Assembly: GCA_965267425.1 (NCBI GenBank)
Contig: OZ253959.1
Span: 186,001 to 250,000 of the forward strand
From: G965267425 sp965267425
GTDB taxonomy: Bacteria > Bacteroidota > Bacteroidia > Flavobacteriales_E > Vicingaceae
DNA: 64,000 bases
Direction of reading: 5' to 3'
The notes under the pieces were generated by a model. It made no database searches, was not told where the DNA came from, and saw nothing but the letters and a program-made list of their open reading frames with translations. The stretch's first letter is position 1. Every line of letters starts with the position of its first letter. Made by a program: the position numbers and the translations under genes. Shown piece by piece: positions 35,056-45,600 of this stretch.

Positions 35056-36036
35056 ATGAATCGACTTTTTTTCAAAATCTTTCCTCTTGCCTTTTCTCTA
35101 TTGGCAAGTTCTCTTTTGTACGCCCAGGAAACTAAAAACATTACTGTTGACATTGATGCCTGGTTGCGTTTAACCGATGTGGCCAACTATGGTGAGCATG
35201 AAAGCATTGAATGTTTCAAAAACGAAATTGAAACATATAGGAGTGTATTAAAGTTTGATCTAGCAGGAAATCTTGATGATAGAGCAATCATTTCCGAGGC
35301 GAAGCTCTATTTATATGCTCCGGAAGGGCACACACTGAATGATGATACAAGAAGTTTTTTACACAGAAATACGGCATCTTGGGATGAGACCTTGGTTAGC
35401 GGCTCTGGCTACCCATCTTATAGTGATAAGTTTCGAACGGAGGTAGAAGCTGCTGAAGCTGTTGATGAGGATTATGTGATAGACCTTACTACAGATGTCA
35501 TTGACATGCACAACAATCCAACAACCAATTTTGGTTACACACTCAAGTTGGCAGATGAGGTCTACAACATGAACGATGCAGGTTTGAAATTTGCCTCTAG
35601 TGATTATTGGGATTCTCAATACTGGCCAGTATTGGTAGTAACATATACCATTCCCAATATGTACGGCAGATTGTTGGATGAACCAGATGGCGCATTTTAC
35701 AAAGCCTACAACAGAAAATTGTGTTTTGAATACGATGAAAAATACCTGGATGGGGATCAAACGGATTTAACGTTCACTCTTTACGATCAATGGCACGATG
35801 TCTTTAGCACTGGAACTACAGAAAGTAATGATGTCACGTATGGGCAAAACTGGGTTGTTTGGAATTTAAGTGGCCACAACCCGGCCGTTAGCCTTTCAGA
35901 GTATTACACCTTGGAAGTCACAAACCCCAAAGGTCGCAGCCGATACTTACGAGTTAAATTTTACTCTGTTGGCCCGGGTGAAACACCTTATGAGCAACAG
36001 TATCAAACGATATCCACAGTTAAGTATAACTATTAG
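35056..36036 (+). CDS. Secreted DNRLRE-domain (CBM96-like) protein at the head of the RHS locus
   Basis: The product is 326 aa with a signal peptide (about residues 1-22, LASSLLYAQE). Residues about 25-200 match the DNRLRE/CBM96-like beta-sandwich: a set of strands with RSVLKFDLAG, AIISEAKLYLYAP, then SWDETLVSGSGYPSY and ending YWPVLVVTYTIP. Such domains often bind carbohydrate or occur in large adhesin-like proteins. The last 120 residues are another beta-rich module. The next gene begins 21 bp downstream, so it is probably part of the same transcript as the two RHS-family giants. A surface recognition role is inferred. Confidence 0.65.
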   Translation: MNRLFFKIFPLAFSLLASSLLYAQETKNITVDIDAWLRLTDVANYGEHESIECFKNEIETYRSVLKFDLAGNLDDRAIISEAKLYLYAPEGHTLNDDTRSFLHRNTASWDETLVSGSGYPSYSDKFRTEVEAAEAVDEDYVIDLTTDVIDMHNNPTTNFGYTLKLADEVYNMNDAGLKFASSDYWDSQYWPVLVVTYTIPNMYGRLLDEPDGAFYKAYNRKLCFEYDEKYLDGDQTDLTFTLYDQWHDVFSTGTTESNDVTYGQNWVVWNLSGHNPAVSLSEYYTLEVTNPKGRSRYLRVKFYSVGPGETPYEQQYQTISTVKYNY

Positions 36037-36057
36037 AATTAGGAAAAGAAATATCAA

Positions 36058-39000
36058 ATGCACTCAAAAAATAGCAATATGTTAAGTCTCGAAAAAATGA
36101 AGCGCAACGTCCTGTTCAAAGGACTTTCTCTATGTGTAGCCGCCAGTTTCTTAGGTGAAACATTTTTTCCAACTGTCGCCATGGCATTGACCAGCGGACC
36201 AACTACTCCTGAAGTTCAATCATTTGAACCCATGGGAACTACGGACATGGTTGATCTTTTCAGTGGTGACTTTACGTACAACATTCCATTGATGGAATTA
36301 CCAGGGCCAAATGGTGGTTATCCATTTAACCTGGCATATCATTCGGGCATTGGCATGGATCAGGAAGCTACCTGGGTCGGGTTGGGCTGGAATCTGAATC
36401 CTGGTGTTATCAACCGATCCATGCGCGGAATGCCTGACGATTTTAACGGTGACGCCATTCAGAAAAAAATGTCGATCAAAGACAATTGGACTGCCGGATT
36501 GAATGTTGGTGGAGGTGTTGAAGTATTTGGTGCTGATAGCGATGCGGCCATACAGTTGGGATTAAGAGTGTATTACAACAGTTACAAAGGTGTTGGTTAT
36601 AGCCTTAATCCTTCTTTTGGATATACCCCTAGTGACGGAGGAATTGGATTTGGCATTGGAGTCAGCATGGACTCTCAGGAAGGTGTTGGAGCAAACGCTT
36701 CTTTATCACTAAGCTCAGAGGTAAATGATGCTGGAAAACAAAAAAGTGGAAATATTGGAGTAGGAATAAATTCTCAATCTGGTGGAAGCATGTCTTTGGG
36801 AGGAGACTTGACTCAGTGGGGCAAAAAACCTGGAAGTAAAATGTTTGATACCAAAAAAGGGTCAAATGGTGGTTCATCTTCTATCTCATTTACCAACCCT
36901 GGATTTACTCCACAGATTTCAATGCCTATGTCCTCTTATTCCATTGACATCAGAATCAAGACTGGAGGTTCCATTGGTGGTGTGTTTGGAAATTTAAGTT
37001 TTGGAGGATTTTTCTCAACTCAATATTTAGATGGTAAAGGACAAACGCTCAATCATGCTGCTTACGGATACAACTACCTTGAAAATGCTGGAAGTAAAGG
37101 GCTTATGGATTTTAATCGACATAAAGATGGTATTATCAGAAATGAATCTCCCAACCTTCCTGTTCCGCAATTGACTTATGATTATTACAATGTTATGGGG
37201 CAAGGGACAGGTGGTATGTACAGACCTTATCGTTCTGATATAGGTCATGTGCATGATCAACGTGTTGATTCAAGAACGTATGGAGGATCCTTTGGTGCTG
37301 ACGTGGGGATTCCAACACACGGAGGGGCGCAAGTAACTTTTACCGGTGGTGAATCCTGGTCAGGAGATTGGACAAGCTCCAATCCTTGGGGGGGCACATA
37401 TAGTTTTAAGGATGTCAAACATTACAATGGCGCTAATAATACCTTGGACTATGAAAGTGTTTATTATGCTGCACATGGCGAATACACTTCTTTCAAAACC
37501 GATGAAATGAATGACATAGGAGGAGAGGCTGCCGTAAGAGCGATTCTAGGTGGTGGAGGCACAGCCTTTACACCAGGTTCGTTAGGAGGTCCTGGAGTAA
37601 CAGCCATTGGTTCGCATAGGTCACATCGTTCGACTGCTACCAAAGGTAGAATGAAACGTAATATGAGTGTTCAACCTATCACTGTGGAACAAATGGGTGG
37701 AGGCGCTTCTGTTTTGGGTGAATACAAAGTAAACTACATGGTAGGAGCATCGACTATTCCTTTGGATAGAACTGCACATAGTCAACAGCCTCATCATATC
37801 GGTGGAATCACATCCATTAACCAGGAAGGCATGAGATATGTTTATGGACTTCCTGCAATGAACACCAAGGATGAAGAATATATTTTCTCATCTCCGGCAG
37901 CGGGCCCGTGTGATCAAAAAGTAAATGCAACGGAAGCTACCTACAAACAAAATCAAACCAATGAATATTTGTCTGAAACCAAATTACCTGCTTACGCTTA
38001 CGCCTATCATTTGACGTCCATCTTAGGACCAGATTATGTTGACATTGGTAACGATGGACCAGATCCAAAAGATTTGGGTTATTGGGTGAAATTCACTTAC
38101 GAGCAAGTTCACAGTAACTATGGTTGGCGTGCTCCTTTCACACAGGCAAATTATATCAAGGGATATGAAGGTGCAAGAGAAGATGATAAGGCATCATACA
38201 AATATGGTGAGAAAGAAGTATATCATTTAGTTAAAGCAGAGACATCGACACATGAAATCGTATTTGACATTACCAATCGAAATGATGGAGAAGGTGCCAA
38301 AAAAGCAGGAGGAAAATCAGGGCAAAAGTCTGTTCAATTAAATTCAATGAGCTTATTTGCCAAAGGTTCTGCAACTCCAATAAAAACTGCACATTTTGAC
38401 TACAATCAATTTGGAGAAACACTTTGCAATGGAGTTGAAAATGGTTCAGGAGGAAAATTGACATTGACTTCCCTTTGGTTTACATACCAAAATAATTCAA
38501 GAGGGGAGCTAAGTAAATATGGATTTGAATACAGTGATAACAACCATGACGGCACCAAAGAATCCAACCCAGGTTACGATTCCAATAAATATGACAGATG
38601 GGGAAATTACAAAGGCAATGCTTCAGGGTGTGCAGCAATGGAATTGCCCTATGTAGATCAAACAACTACGAAATCAACCATGGATGAGTACATGGCATCC
38701 TGGCATTTGACACAAATTTATCTTCCAACTGGAGGAAAAATTCGAGTCACTTATGAAGCGGATGATTATGCATATGTACAACATCGAAAAGCCATGCAAA
38801 TGTTTGAAGTTACTGGTATACCTGGATTGACTTCAACGGTTCAAACGGAGTGGAAATTTGAATTTAATCTGGAAGAACCCATACCTACCGCGGGAGCAGA
38901 TGCTGAAATCAAAAGCAGATACTTGGATGGGTTAAAAGTCAATAATAAGTATCAACTATACTACAAAGTAAAAGTGAGGTTAAGAGATAACATCTACGAA

Positions 39001-42000
39001 TACATTTCTGGTTATGCTGACTTGGATATGACCTCAGGAAGATATGGCGGAGTGGCAGGTTCCATTGTTGGAGGAAGTTATACCAAAGGGTTTGTGACCT
39101 TGAAGGCAATGAACATCAATGGAAATGTGAATCATCATCCCGTTCGTGTGGCAGCATGGCAACATATGCGGACTAATCAACCACAGTTGTTTTTGACCCC
39201 CGGAAGTCTTTCAGGAGCTCCAGGAAGTAGTACCATGGCCAAAGCAGCCAAAGTGAAAAGTTTGTTAAGTGTTTGGTCTTCTGTTCAAGTGGCATTTGCT
39301 GGCTACCGTTCATATGCTAAATCCAGAGGTTTTGCAGACCAAGCAGATGAAACAAAATCTGTGATTCGCCTGTGTACTCCTGATGGTGTCAAATATGGAG
39401 GAGGAAGTCGTGTAAAACAAATTGAAATGTTTGATGGCTGGAATGAAATGTCCCAGAATGAAGTTCAAAGTTCCTATGGTCAGTACTATGATTACACGAT
39501 GTTGGAAAACAATGAAGTGATCAGTAGTGGTGTAGCAAGTTATGAACCTGCCATTGGTGGAGATGAAACAGCATTGCGTTACGCTAAGAACTATACTCAA
39601 AGTATACCAGTAATGACAGACAACAATTTGTTCTTTGAATTTCCGGTGAATGAAGCATATTATCCAGGAGCATCTGTTGGATACAGAAAAGTGTCGGTAA
39701 GAAGTTTGGCAACCAAACAAGTAATGGATGCCACTTTACCAGCAGCAGTTCCAACGACTGGGTTGGCAGTTCATGAATTTTATACCGCTAAAGATTTTCC
39801 AGTGGTAACCAATGAAACGGATATTCAAAAGGAGCCATACAAACTGTTTATTCCTATTCCATTAATTGGCCAGATGAAGACCGTTCATTTAACTGCCAGC
39901 CAGGGCTATTCTATCAAGTTAAATGACATGCATGGTAAACCTAAATCTGTCCAATATTTTGGAATGGATAAGGATGGAAATGTAATGGAAATGCCTGTCA
40001 GCTCTATTGAATATATCTATAAGTCTGACAAATTATACATGAATGACGGCTCAGCCGCTTGGGCAAACGAATTGGTTAATGAAGTTGAAGTTATGATTCC
40101 TTCGGTAACCGAAGGTCGTTATGGCCTGGGGACCAAAGAGACGCGTATTATGGGTGTGGAATATGAAATGTTCCATGATATGCGACAAAGTAAAAACACC
40201 ATGACTGTTGGAGGAGTAAGTGTGAACTTGGATGTAGTTATTCCCATTCTACCGATTCCCACACCTTGGCCGAATGTGGTAAGAGATGAAAATGAACTGA
40301 AGACTGTTACCACCAACAAGATTATTCATAAAGCAGGGATTTTAGAAAAAACAATAGCCACTGATGGTGAATCGACAGTTGAGACCTATAATTCTTTATA
40401 CGATCACCAAACTGGTAAGCCAATTTTAACTGTTGTCAATAACAATTACGGCGATCCCGTATACAACTATGAAGTGCCGGCATATTGGAATTATTCTGGA
40501 ATGGCTTCAGCAGCTACTAATTATATGGTTGAATTACAAGCAACGGTGGATACTGCGTATTATGGGGCACTAAAATTGAGTCCTATTAAAAATATGTCGG
40601 GAGATGTAATTCCTGATAGTAAGGTGCATGAAATTTTGGAAGGAGGAGATGAATTTGTTATTACGTCTTATGCTGGTTATTCTGGCTTGGCAGATCGTGC
40701 CACATTAATTGGAGACTATGACTTAGGAGCTGGAGGGTACGAATTTAGGTTGTATGTAGATGACAATGGTACATCATTAGATTATCCTATTCAAAACGAT
40801 GTTATTACTATGCATTTAGTGAGATCTGGAAAAAGAAACAATTTGTCGGCAATTAGTGGAACAATTATCGCCTTGCAAGATCCAACTGGAGGACTAACCG
40901 GCAATGAAGGGGTGGCAGATTATGTGATTGACCCGGTGCCTAATGATTTGCCAGACTTATTAAATGATAATATTCTAGGGTGTAATGGCAAAATAGTTAT
41001 TGATCAATCCATAAAATATGAACTGGATTCACCAGAAATGTTTGACAATGAGGGCAAACATAAATATCCTGAGAGTAGAGAATTATTTGAAAAAGTGGGC
41101 AATGCAAGTGATTGTCAAATTTCCGATGGACATGCTTCATATGGTAAAACTTGTCTTGATTGTGGATTTACTACTTATGAAGATCCTGTAACTAATCAGA
41201 AGTTACAAACGGGATATGATATGACGTATTGGCGCAGAACTGATGGTGCTAACAGGCAATGGGAGTGTATGGCCCTTCGATTAAAAGATGATCCAACTGA
41301 CCCTGTCAATAACCCTCCTTTGGATATGCTTATTGACAGATTTGAAAAAGAAGACTACAAGAATATGACAACGCATTATTCTACGGGAGAATCTTCTGCA
41401 ACCTCGTGCGTATGGGAACCTGATCAACCACCATGTAATACTACTCAAGTAGCGGAATGTTTCACTAATTCCTGGTACGGCATAACCATTGACAATCGAA
41501 CAGTAAAATATACAAATAATGTTCTTCAAGCTTCTGCTTCAACATTCAGTGACTTCTGGAATTACGATTATCCAGACTTAAAATGTGCTCCAACCTTGGA
41601 AACCAACTTGTATGCTGTAGGGAAAAAAGGAATATGGAGAAATAAAAAGAACTACTACTATCATGACAAACGATACATGAACATGGATCCGGATTTGAAT
41701 CTTCGCACAGATGGTGTTTATGTGAACGATGGTGAAATTTCTACCAATCGCTTTTATTTCTTCAATTGGAATCCGGATTTATATTATCCTTTGCAGGATC
41801 GTTGGGTTGAGCAGGAAGAAGTAGTTAAGTATGATGAAGGAGGAAACCCGGTTGAAACCAATGACATCTATAACATTCCTAAAGCAGCATATTTTAGTCA
41901 CAGTAACAAAATGGCTGCTATCACGGCAAGTAATGCGGAACATTATCAACTGTATTTTGAAGGAGCGGATGATCCGGATAAAATTCCCCCGTCTGGCACT

Positions 42001-42579
42001 ATAGTGACAGACCCCCATACAGGAAAATACAGTTTGGAATATTCCATCAATAGTTCGTCTCCAGGCTCATTGCCTACCAGATTGCGGCCTGAAAGAGCGG
42101 AATCCTATTTTGTAAGCGCATGGATTAAATATCCAGGAGCTTCAGATGGATGGACCTACAATGAAGATGGATTGGGTGTAGAATTAAGATTTTACAAGGA
42201 AGACAATTCCTGGGTTTCTACTTCGTCTTCATTGAAACCTATTGGAAAAGTCATTGAAGGATGGCAAAAGATTGAAGGGGTAGCAACTGCGCCATCTTCA
42301 TCTGATTACACACGTGGTAAAGTGAATTTTGTTCTCACAACCACTTCTGGTTCTAATATTACAGTTCAAATAGATGATATACGTGTCATTCCAAATGACG
42401 CATTAGCCAAAACCTACGTGTATAATCCAGATACGTATCGTTTATCTGCACAATTGGACGAAAATAATTTTGCAACCTATTATCACTATGATGAGCAAGG
42501 GCAGTTGTTCTTGTTGGAAAAAGAAACAGAAAGGGGAAGGGTGACCGTTCAGGAAAGCAGAAATCACATTGCCGAATAA
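36058..42579 (+). CDS. Giant RHS-family secreted protein, lacking the core/toxin end (first of tandem pair)
   Basis: The product has 2173 aa (ATG at 36058; ATGs at 36079 and 36097 could also serve). A signal-like hydrophobic segment (about residues 20-45, ending PTVAMAL) is followed by VDLFSGDFTYNIPLMELP and QEATWVGLGWNLNPG, the N-terminal signature of Bacteroidota RHS-like proteins. A very long beta-rich body, a jelly-roll-like module near residues 1960-2110 (SYFVSAWIKYPG), and a terminal YD-repeat unit (ATYYHYDEQGQLFLLEKETE) follow. There is no RHS core or DPxG end. Together with the next protein it may form one two-part RHS shell, as TcB and TcC do in ABC toxins. The pairing is by analogy and adjacency, not shown. 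Confidence 0.75.
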   Translation: MHSKNSNMLSLEKMKRNVLFKGLSLCVAASFLGETFFPTVAMALTSGPTTPEVQSFEPMGTTDMVDLFSGDFTYNIPLMELPGPNGGYPFNLAYHSGIGMDQEATWVGLGWNLNPGVINRSMRGMPDDFNGDAIQKKMSIKDNWTAGLNVGGGVEVFGADSDAAIQLGLRVYYNSYKGVGYSLNPSFGYTPSDGGIGFGIGVSMDSQEGVGANASLSLSSEVNDAGKQKSGNIGVGINSQSGGSMSLGGDLTQWGKKPGSKMFDTKKGSNGGSSSISFTNPGFTPQISMPMSSYSIDIRIKTGGSIGGVFGNLSFGGFFSTQYLDGKGQTLNHAAYGYNYLENAGSKGLMDFNRHKDGIIRNESPNLPVPQLTYDYYNVMGQGTGGMYRPYRSDIGHVHDQRVDSRTYGGSFGADVGIPTHGGAQVTFTGGESWSGDWTSSNPWGGTYSFKDVKHYNGANNTLDYESVYYAAHGEYTSFKTDEMNDIGGEAAVRAILGGGGTAFTPGSLGGPGVTAIGSHRSHRSTATKGRMKRNMSVQPITVEQMGGGASVLGEYKVNYMVGASTIPLDRTAHSQQPHHIGGITSINQEGMRYVYGLPAMNTKDEEYIFSSPAAGPCDQKVNATEATYKQNQTNEYLSETKLPAYAYAYHLTSILGPDYVDIGNDGPDPKDLGYWVKFTYEQVHSNYGWRAPFTQANYIKGYEGAREDDKASYKYGEKEVYHLVKAETSTHEIVFDITNRNDGEGAKKAGGKSGQKSVQLNSMSLFAKGSATPIKTAHFDYNQFGETLCNGVENGSGGKLTLTSLWFTYQNNSRGELSKYGFEYSDNNHDGTKESNPGYDSNKYDRWGNYKGNASGCAAMELPYVDQTTTKSTMDEYMASWHLTQIYLPTGGKIRVTYEADDYAYVQHRKAMQMFEVTGIPGLTSTVQTEWKFEFNLEEPIPTAGADAEIKSRYLDGLKVNNKYQLYYKVKVRLRDNIYEYISGYADLDMTSGRYGGVAGSIVGGSYTKGFVTLKAMNINGNVNHHPVRVAAWQHMRTNQPQLFLTPGSLSGAPGSSTMAKAAKVKSLLSVWSSVQVAFAGYRSYAKSRGFADQADETKSVIRLCTPDGVKYGGGSRVKQIEMFDGWNEMSQNEVQSSYGQYYDYTMLENNEVISSGVASYEPAIGGDETALRYAKNYTQSIPVMTDNNLFFEFPVNEAYYPGASVGYRKVSVRSLATKQVMDATLPAAVPTTGLAVHEFYTAKDFPVVTNETDIQKEPYKLFIPIPLIGQMKTVHLTASQGYSIKLNDMHGKPKSVQYFGMDKDGNVMEMPVSSIEYIYKSDKLYMNDGSAAWANELVNEVEVMIPSVTEGRYGLGTKETRIMGVEYEMFHDMRQSKNTMTVGGVSVNLDVVIPILPIPTPWPNVVRDENELKTVTTNKIIHKAGILEKTIATDGESTVETYNSLYDHQTGKPILTVVNNNYGDPVYNYEVPAYWNYSGMASAATNYMVELQATVDTAYYGALKLSPIKNMSGDVIPDSKVHEILEGGDEFVITSYAGYSGLADRATLIGDYDLGAGGYEFRLYVDDNGTSLDYPIQNDVITMHLVRSGKRNNLSAISGTIIALQDPTGGLTGNEGVADYVIDPVPNDLPDLLNDNILGCNGKIVIDQSIKYELDSPEMFDNEGKHKYPESRELFEKVGNASDCQISDGHASYGKTCLDCGFTTYEDPVTNQKLQTGYDMTYWRRTDGANRQWECMALRLKDDPTDPVNNPPLDMLIDRFEKEDYKNMTTHYSTGESSATSCVWEPDQPPCNTTQVAECFTNSWYGITIDNRTVKYTNNVLQASASTFSDFWNYDYPDLKCAPTLETNLYAVGKKGIWRNKKNYYYHDKRYMNMDPDLNLRTDGVYVNDGEISTNRFYFFNWNPDLYYPLQDRWVEQEEVVKYDEGGNPVETNDIYNIPKAAYFSHSNKMAAITASNAEHYQLYFEGADDPDKIPPSGTIVTDPHTGKYSLEYSINSSSPGSLPTRLRPERAESYFVSAWIKYPGASDGWTYNEDGLGVELRFYKEDNSWVSTSSSLKPIGKVIEGWQKIEGVATAPSSSDYTRGKVNFVLTTTSGSNITVQIDDIRVIPNDALAKTYVYNPDTYRLSAQLDENNFATYYHYDEQGQLFLLEKETERGRVTVQESRNHIAE

Positions 42580-42628
42580 AAAGATCATGGATTTAATAGA
42601 AGCAACAACATATTCAAAAAGAAAAGAG

Positions 42629-45600
42629 ATGAAAATTGTAAAATTCCTCGCATTTATATGCCTGATTTTAGGCTGTACGTTTACGTCCTTTGCGGGCAAA
42701 GTTTCTTTAAAGACTTATCTGGACAAGGCCAATATTGTTCCCGGGAAAAAGATTGGTCAGGAAGCTTATGAGATTAAAAATGGTTCAACGGCGAGCGCCA
42801 ATGCCTCACGTAACAACTTGGTTACGCTTTCTTATAACAGAAAAAATCGAAGTGATAATTTGAACGATTATGAATGGAGATATTTAGTTAGTTACAAGAT
42901 TTATTCCAAGCAGACACCGTCACAGTTTTACAGTTATTCGGTTGAGGTCAAATTCAGTGAAACGGATGCAGTGTATGAAGATGTTAGTACCATTAATATC
43001 ACCTTCCAGGATCCCGAAATAGAAATTACGTCTATTCAAGCATGGTATAGCACCGATGGATGGACCAATACCAATGTGATTTCAAACCCATGGGCTTCAG
43101 ATTTGATTCCGGATGATATTCATATTGAGTTGCATACCATAACTGAACGATTCATTTATTTAAATCCCAATTCGCGTCCAAAGGTCAAATTTAAGCCTGT
43201 GGATAATACGGTGAATTGGACGTATGTGTTGGGTGCTGAGGAATACGAATTAGAATATGTATTTATTGACGATAAAGAAAATATCGGCGCATTTGGCTCT
43301 ACGGATTATGAAGGTCCGTTTGATTATAAGCGTGCTACCAGAATTCATACCACGCACAATCATTTTGAATTGGATATGGTTTACCCCAAAGGCACATTGT
43401 ACTTTAGGGTTAGAGCAGTTGGGCGATATATTCAAAACGTCTCCAATGATTATACACATATCAAATATTCAGAGTGGGGATATAACCAACAGGGAAATAC
43501 TTCCAGTGCAGCAGAAAAATATGCCGTGACATCCACTTTTTTTAGTGCCTTAAATTGGCAAATCGTATCCACTTTTGCGGAAGGTGGTAAACACAAAAAT
43601 GTAATTACCTATGCTGATGGAACAACTCGATCACGTCAGGTGCAGACTAATTTATCTACGGACAAAGCAACCTTAGTGGCAGAAACAAAATATGATCACG
43701 AGGGTCGGCCAGCGGTTCAAATTATTCCTGCTCCAAAGGCGAATAATGATTTGGATTACCTGTCACTTTTTAATGTAGACAATAGTAATGGAGAGTTTAA
43801 CAAAACGGACTTTGATCAGAGTATTCACAATCCTTTAGGGTCGCCGTCATCTGGAACTTATGGCCCTGGGCAATACTATTCATCAAATAATCAATTTACC
43901 AACAACTTGTTTAACGATTTTATTCCAAAAGGTGATGGTTACACTTATACCAGAACAGAGTATTTGAGAGATAACACAGGTAAGGTAAGGCGCCAATCCG
44001 GACTAGGGGAAATTTTTAAAACAGGTGATAATTTGGGTGAAGAAAGGGAAATAGAAAATTATTATGGAACTCCAACTTCTACTGAATTACATAGAATGTT
44101 CGGAACTAATGTGGGTAAAGCGAGTCACTATAAAAAAATGATGACCGTGGATGCTAATGAAGTGGTCACAATCACATACCAGGATCAAGAAGGAAGAACC
44201 ATTGCCACATGTATGGCTGGTGATGAACCTGACAACCTTCATCCTGCCTATTCTGGAGCCTTCCCTGTATGGACCATGAATTTTAATGACAACAATGTGT
44301 ATAATGAAGGTTCACGAACATGGATTTCGTCCAATAAAATATTAAACAGTTTGCTTAATTATACTTATACGTTCCATTATGATATGTTGGGAGATATCAT
44401 GAGCATGAGCCAATTGTCTTTTTGTGCTGATTGTGAATACGATTTGGAAATTACCATTACTGACCCTGATGGAAAACCACAATACGTGACGTATAATTCA
44501 GCAAGTATTACCAAAATAACGGCTCATTTTGACGATGGGTTAGTCACTACAAGTTGTGGGCCGACCACATATACTCCAACACCTGCAAACATTGATTTTA
44601 CTTCCTATTTCACCAAATTAGGGGAGTACACAGTCACTAAAAAATTGAAACTAGCCACAGATGATTTGGAGGCAAAAATAGAGGCGGCAGTTAATCAAAT
44701 GTATCCGCCAAGTGTGTTGGCAAATTTGATAACCGAATATCAAAATGCGGTTGATTTAAGCCCTTGTGATACGAATTCCTATGAGGAAGATTTAGACACC
44801 TACACAGACGCAGAATTGACAGCCTTCACGGTTGAAATGGCTGAAAATGAATGTGAGGCAGTTCGCAGTGGATTACTCTCTGATTTGTATACGATCTACG
44901 ATCCAGTAGGGGGGTCTTGGAGCTTACCTATTGATGCTCTTCCAGGGGCAAGCTCATTTTGGTCAACTGTCAATTCTGAAATCACAGCGGGTAACATTTT
45001 GCTGTATTACAATTATGATGGAAATGGTAACGGAATAGGAAGCGCTGCCGTCAGCGGTGGCGTTCAGACAGCAGTGACCAATGGTGACTATCGATTTGAA
45101 TGGGCTGAAATACTCCTTCCATATCACCCTGGATATTGTCATTATACTTTCTGCAATAATTTTAAAGATAGCAAAGCATATGATATGCGTATGGCACTGA
45201 GGGACTATGCTACGGCGAATACTGACGGATACAAAACACCATTGTCATCTCCCAATGAAGATCCATTTCTGGATATATTGGACAATACCTATAGCTCAAC
45301 GTATAAAAACACATTTACCAATATCATTAATAATTATCCCGGTGGCACTGGTACGACCGATTTATGGAATTTTTTGCACAATAATTCGGCCTTATATGCA
45401 AATATTGGGGCATCATTTGACAATACATGGAACCTTTTTCGCATGGTGTATCAACATGAAAAATTGAAATTGATCGATCAAATTAAATCCGACCAAAGTT
45501 GTTCGTATGATAATGCTACATATTTGGAACCATATGAATTTGCCGAAGATCAAGGAGATTTGGATGAATTGTTTGCCAATGATCCCATGTATGATCCGGA

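Noticed and set aside
39310..39720. 136-codon minus-strand frame inside the first RHS protein
   Set aside because: The plus-strand RHS frame is continuous and the antisense frame has no recognisable protein features.
42569..42628. Earlier starts (TTG 42569, ATG 42587) for the second RHS protein
   Set aside because: They would place a charged 14-20 residue stretch before a clear signal peptide that begins at the ATG at 42629.
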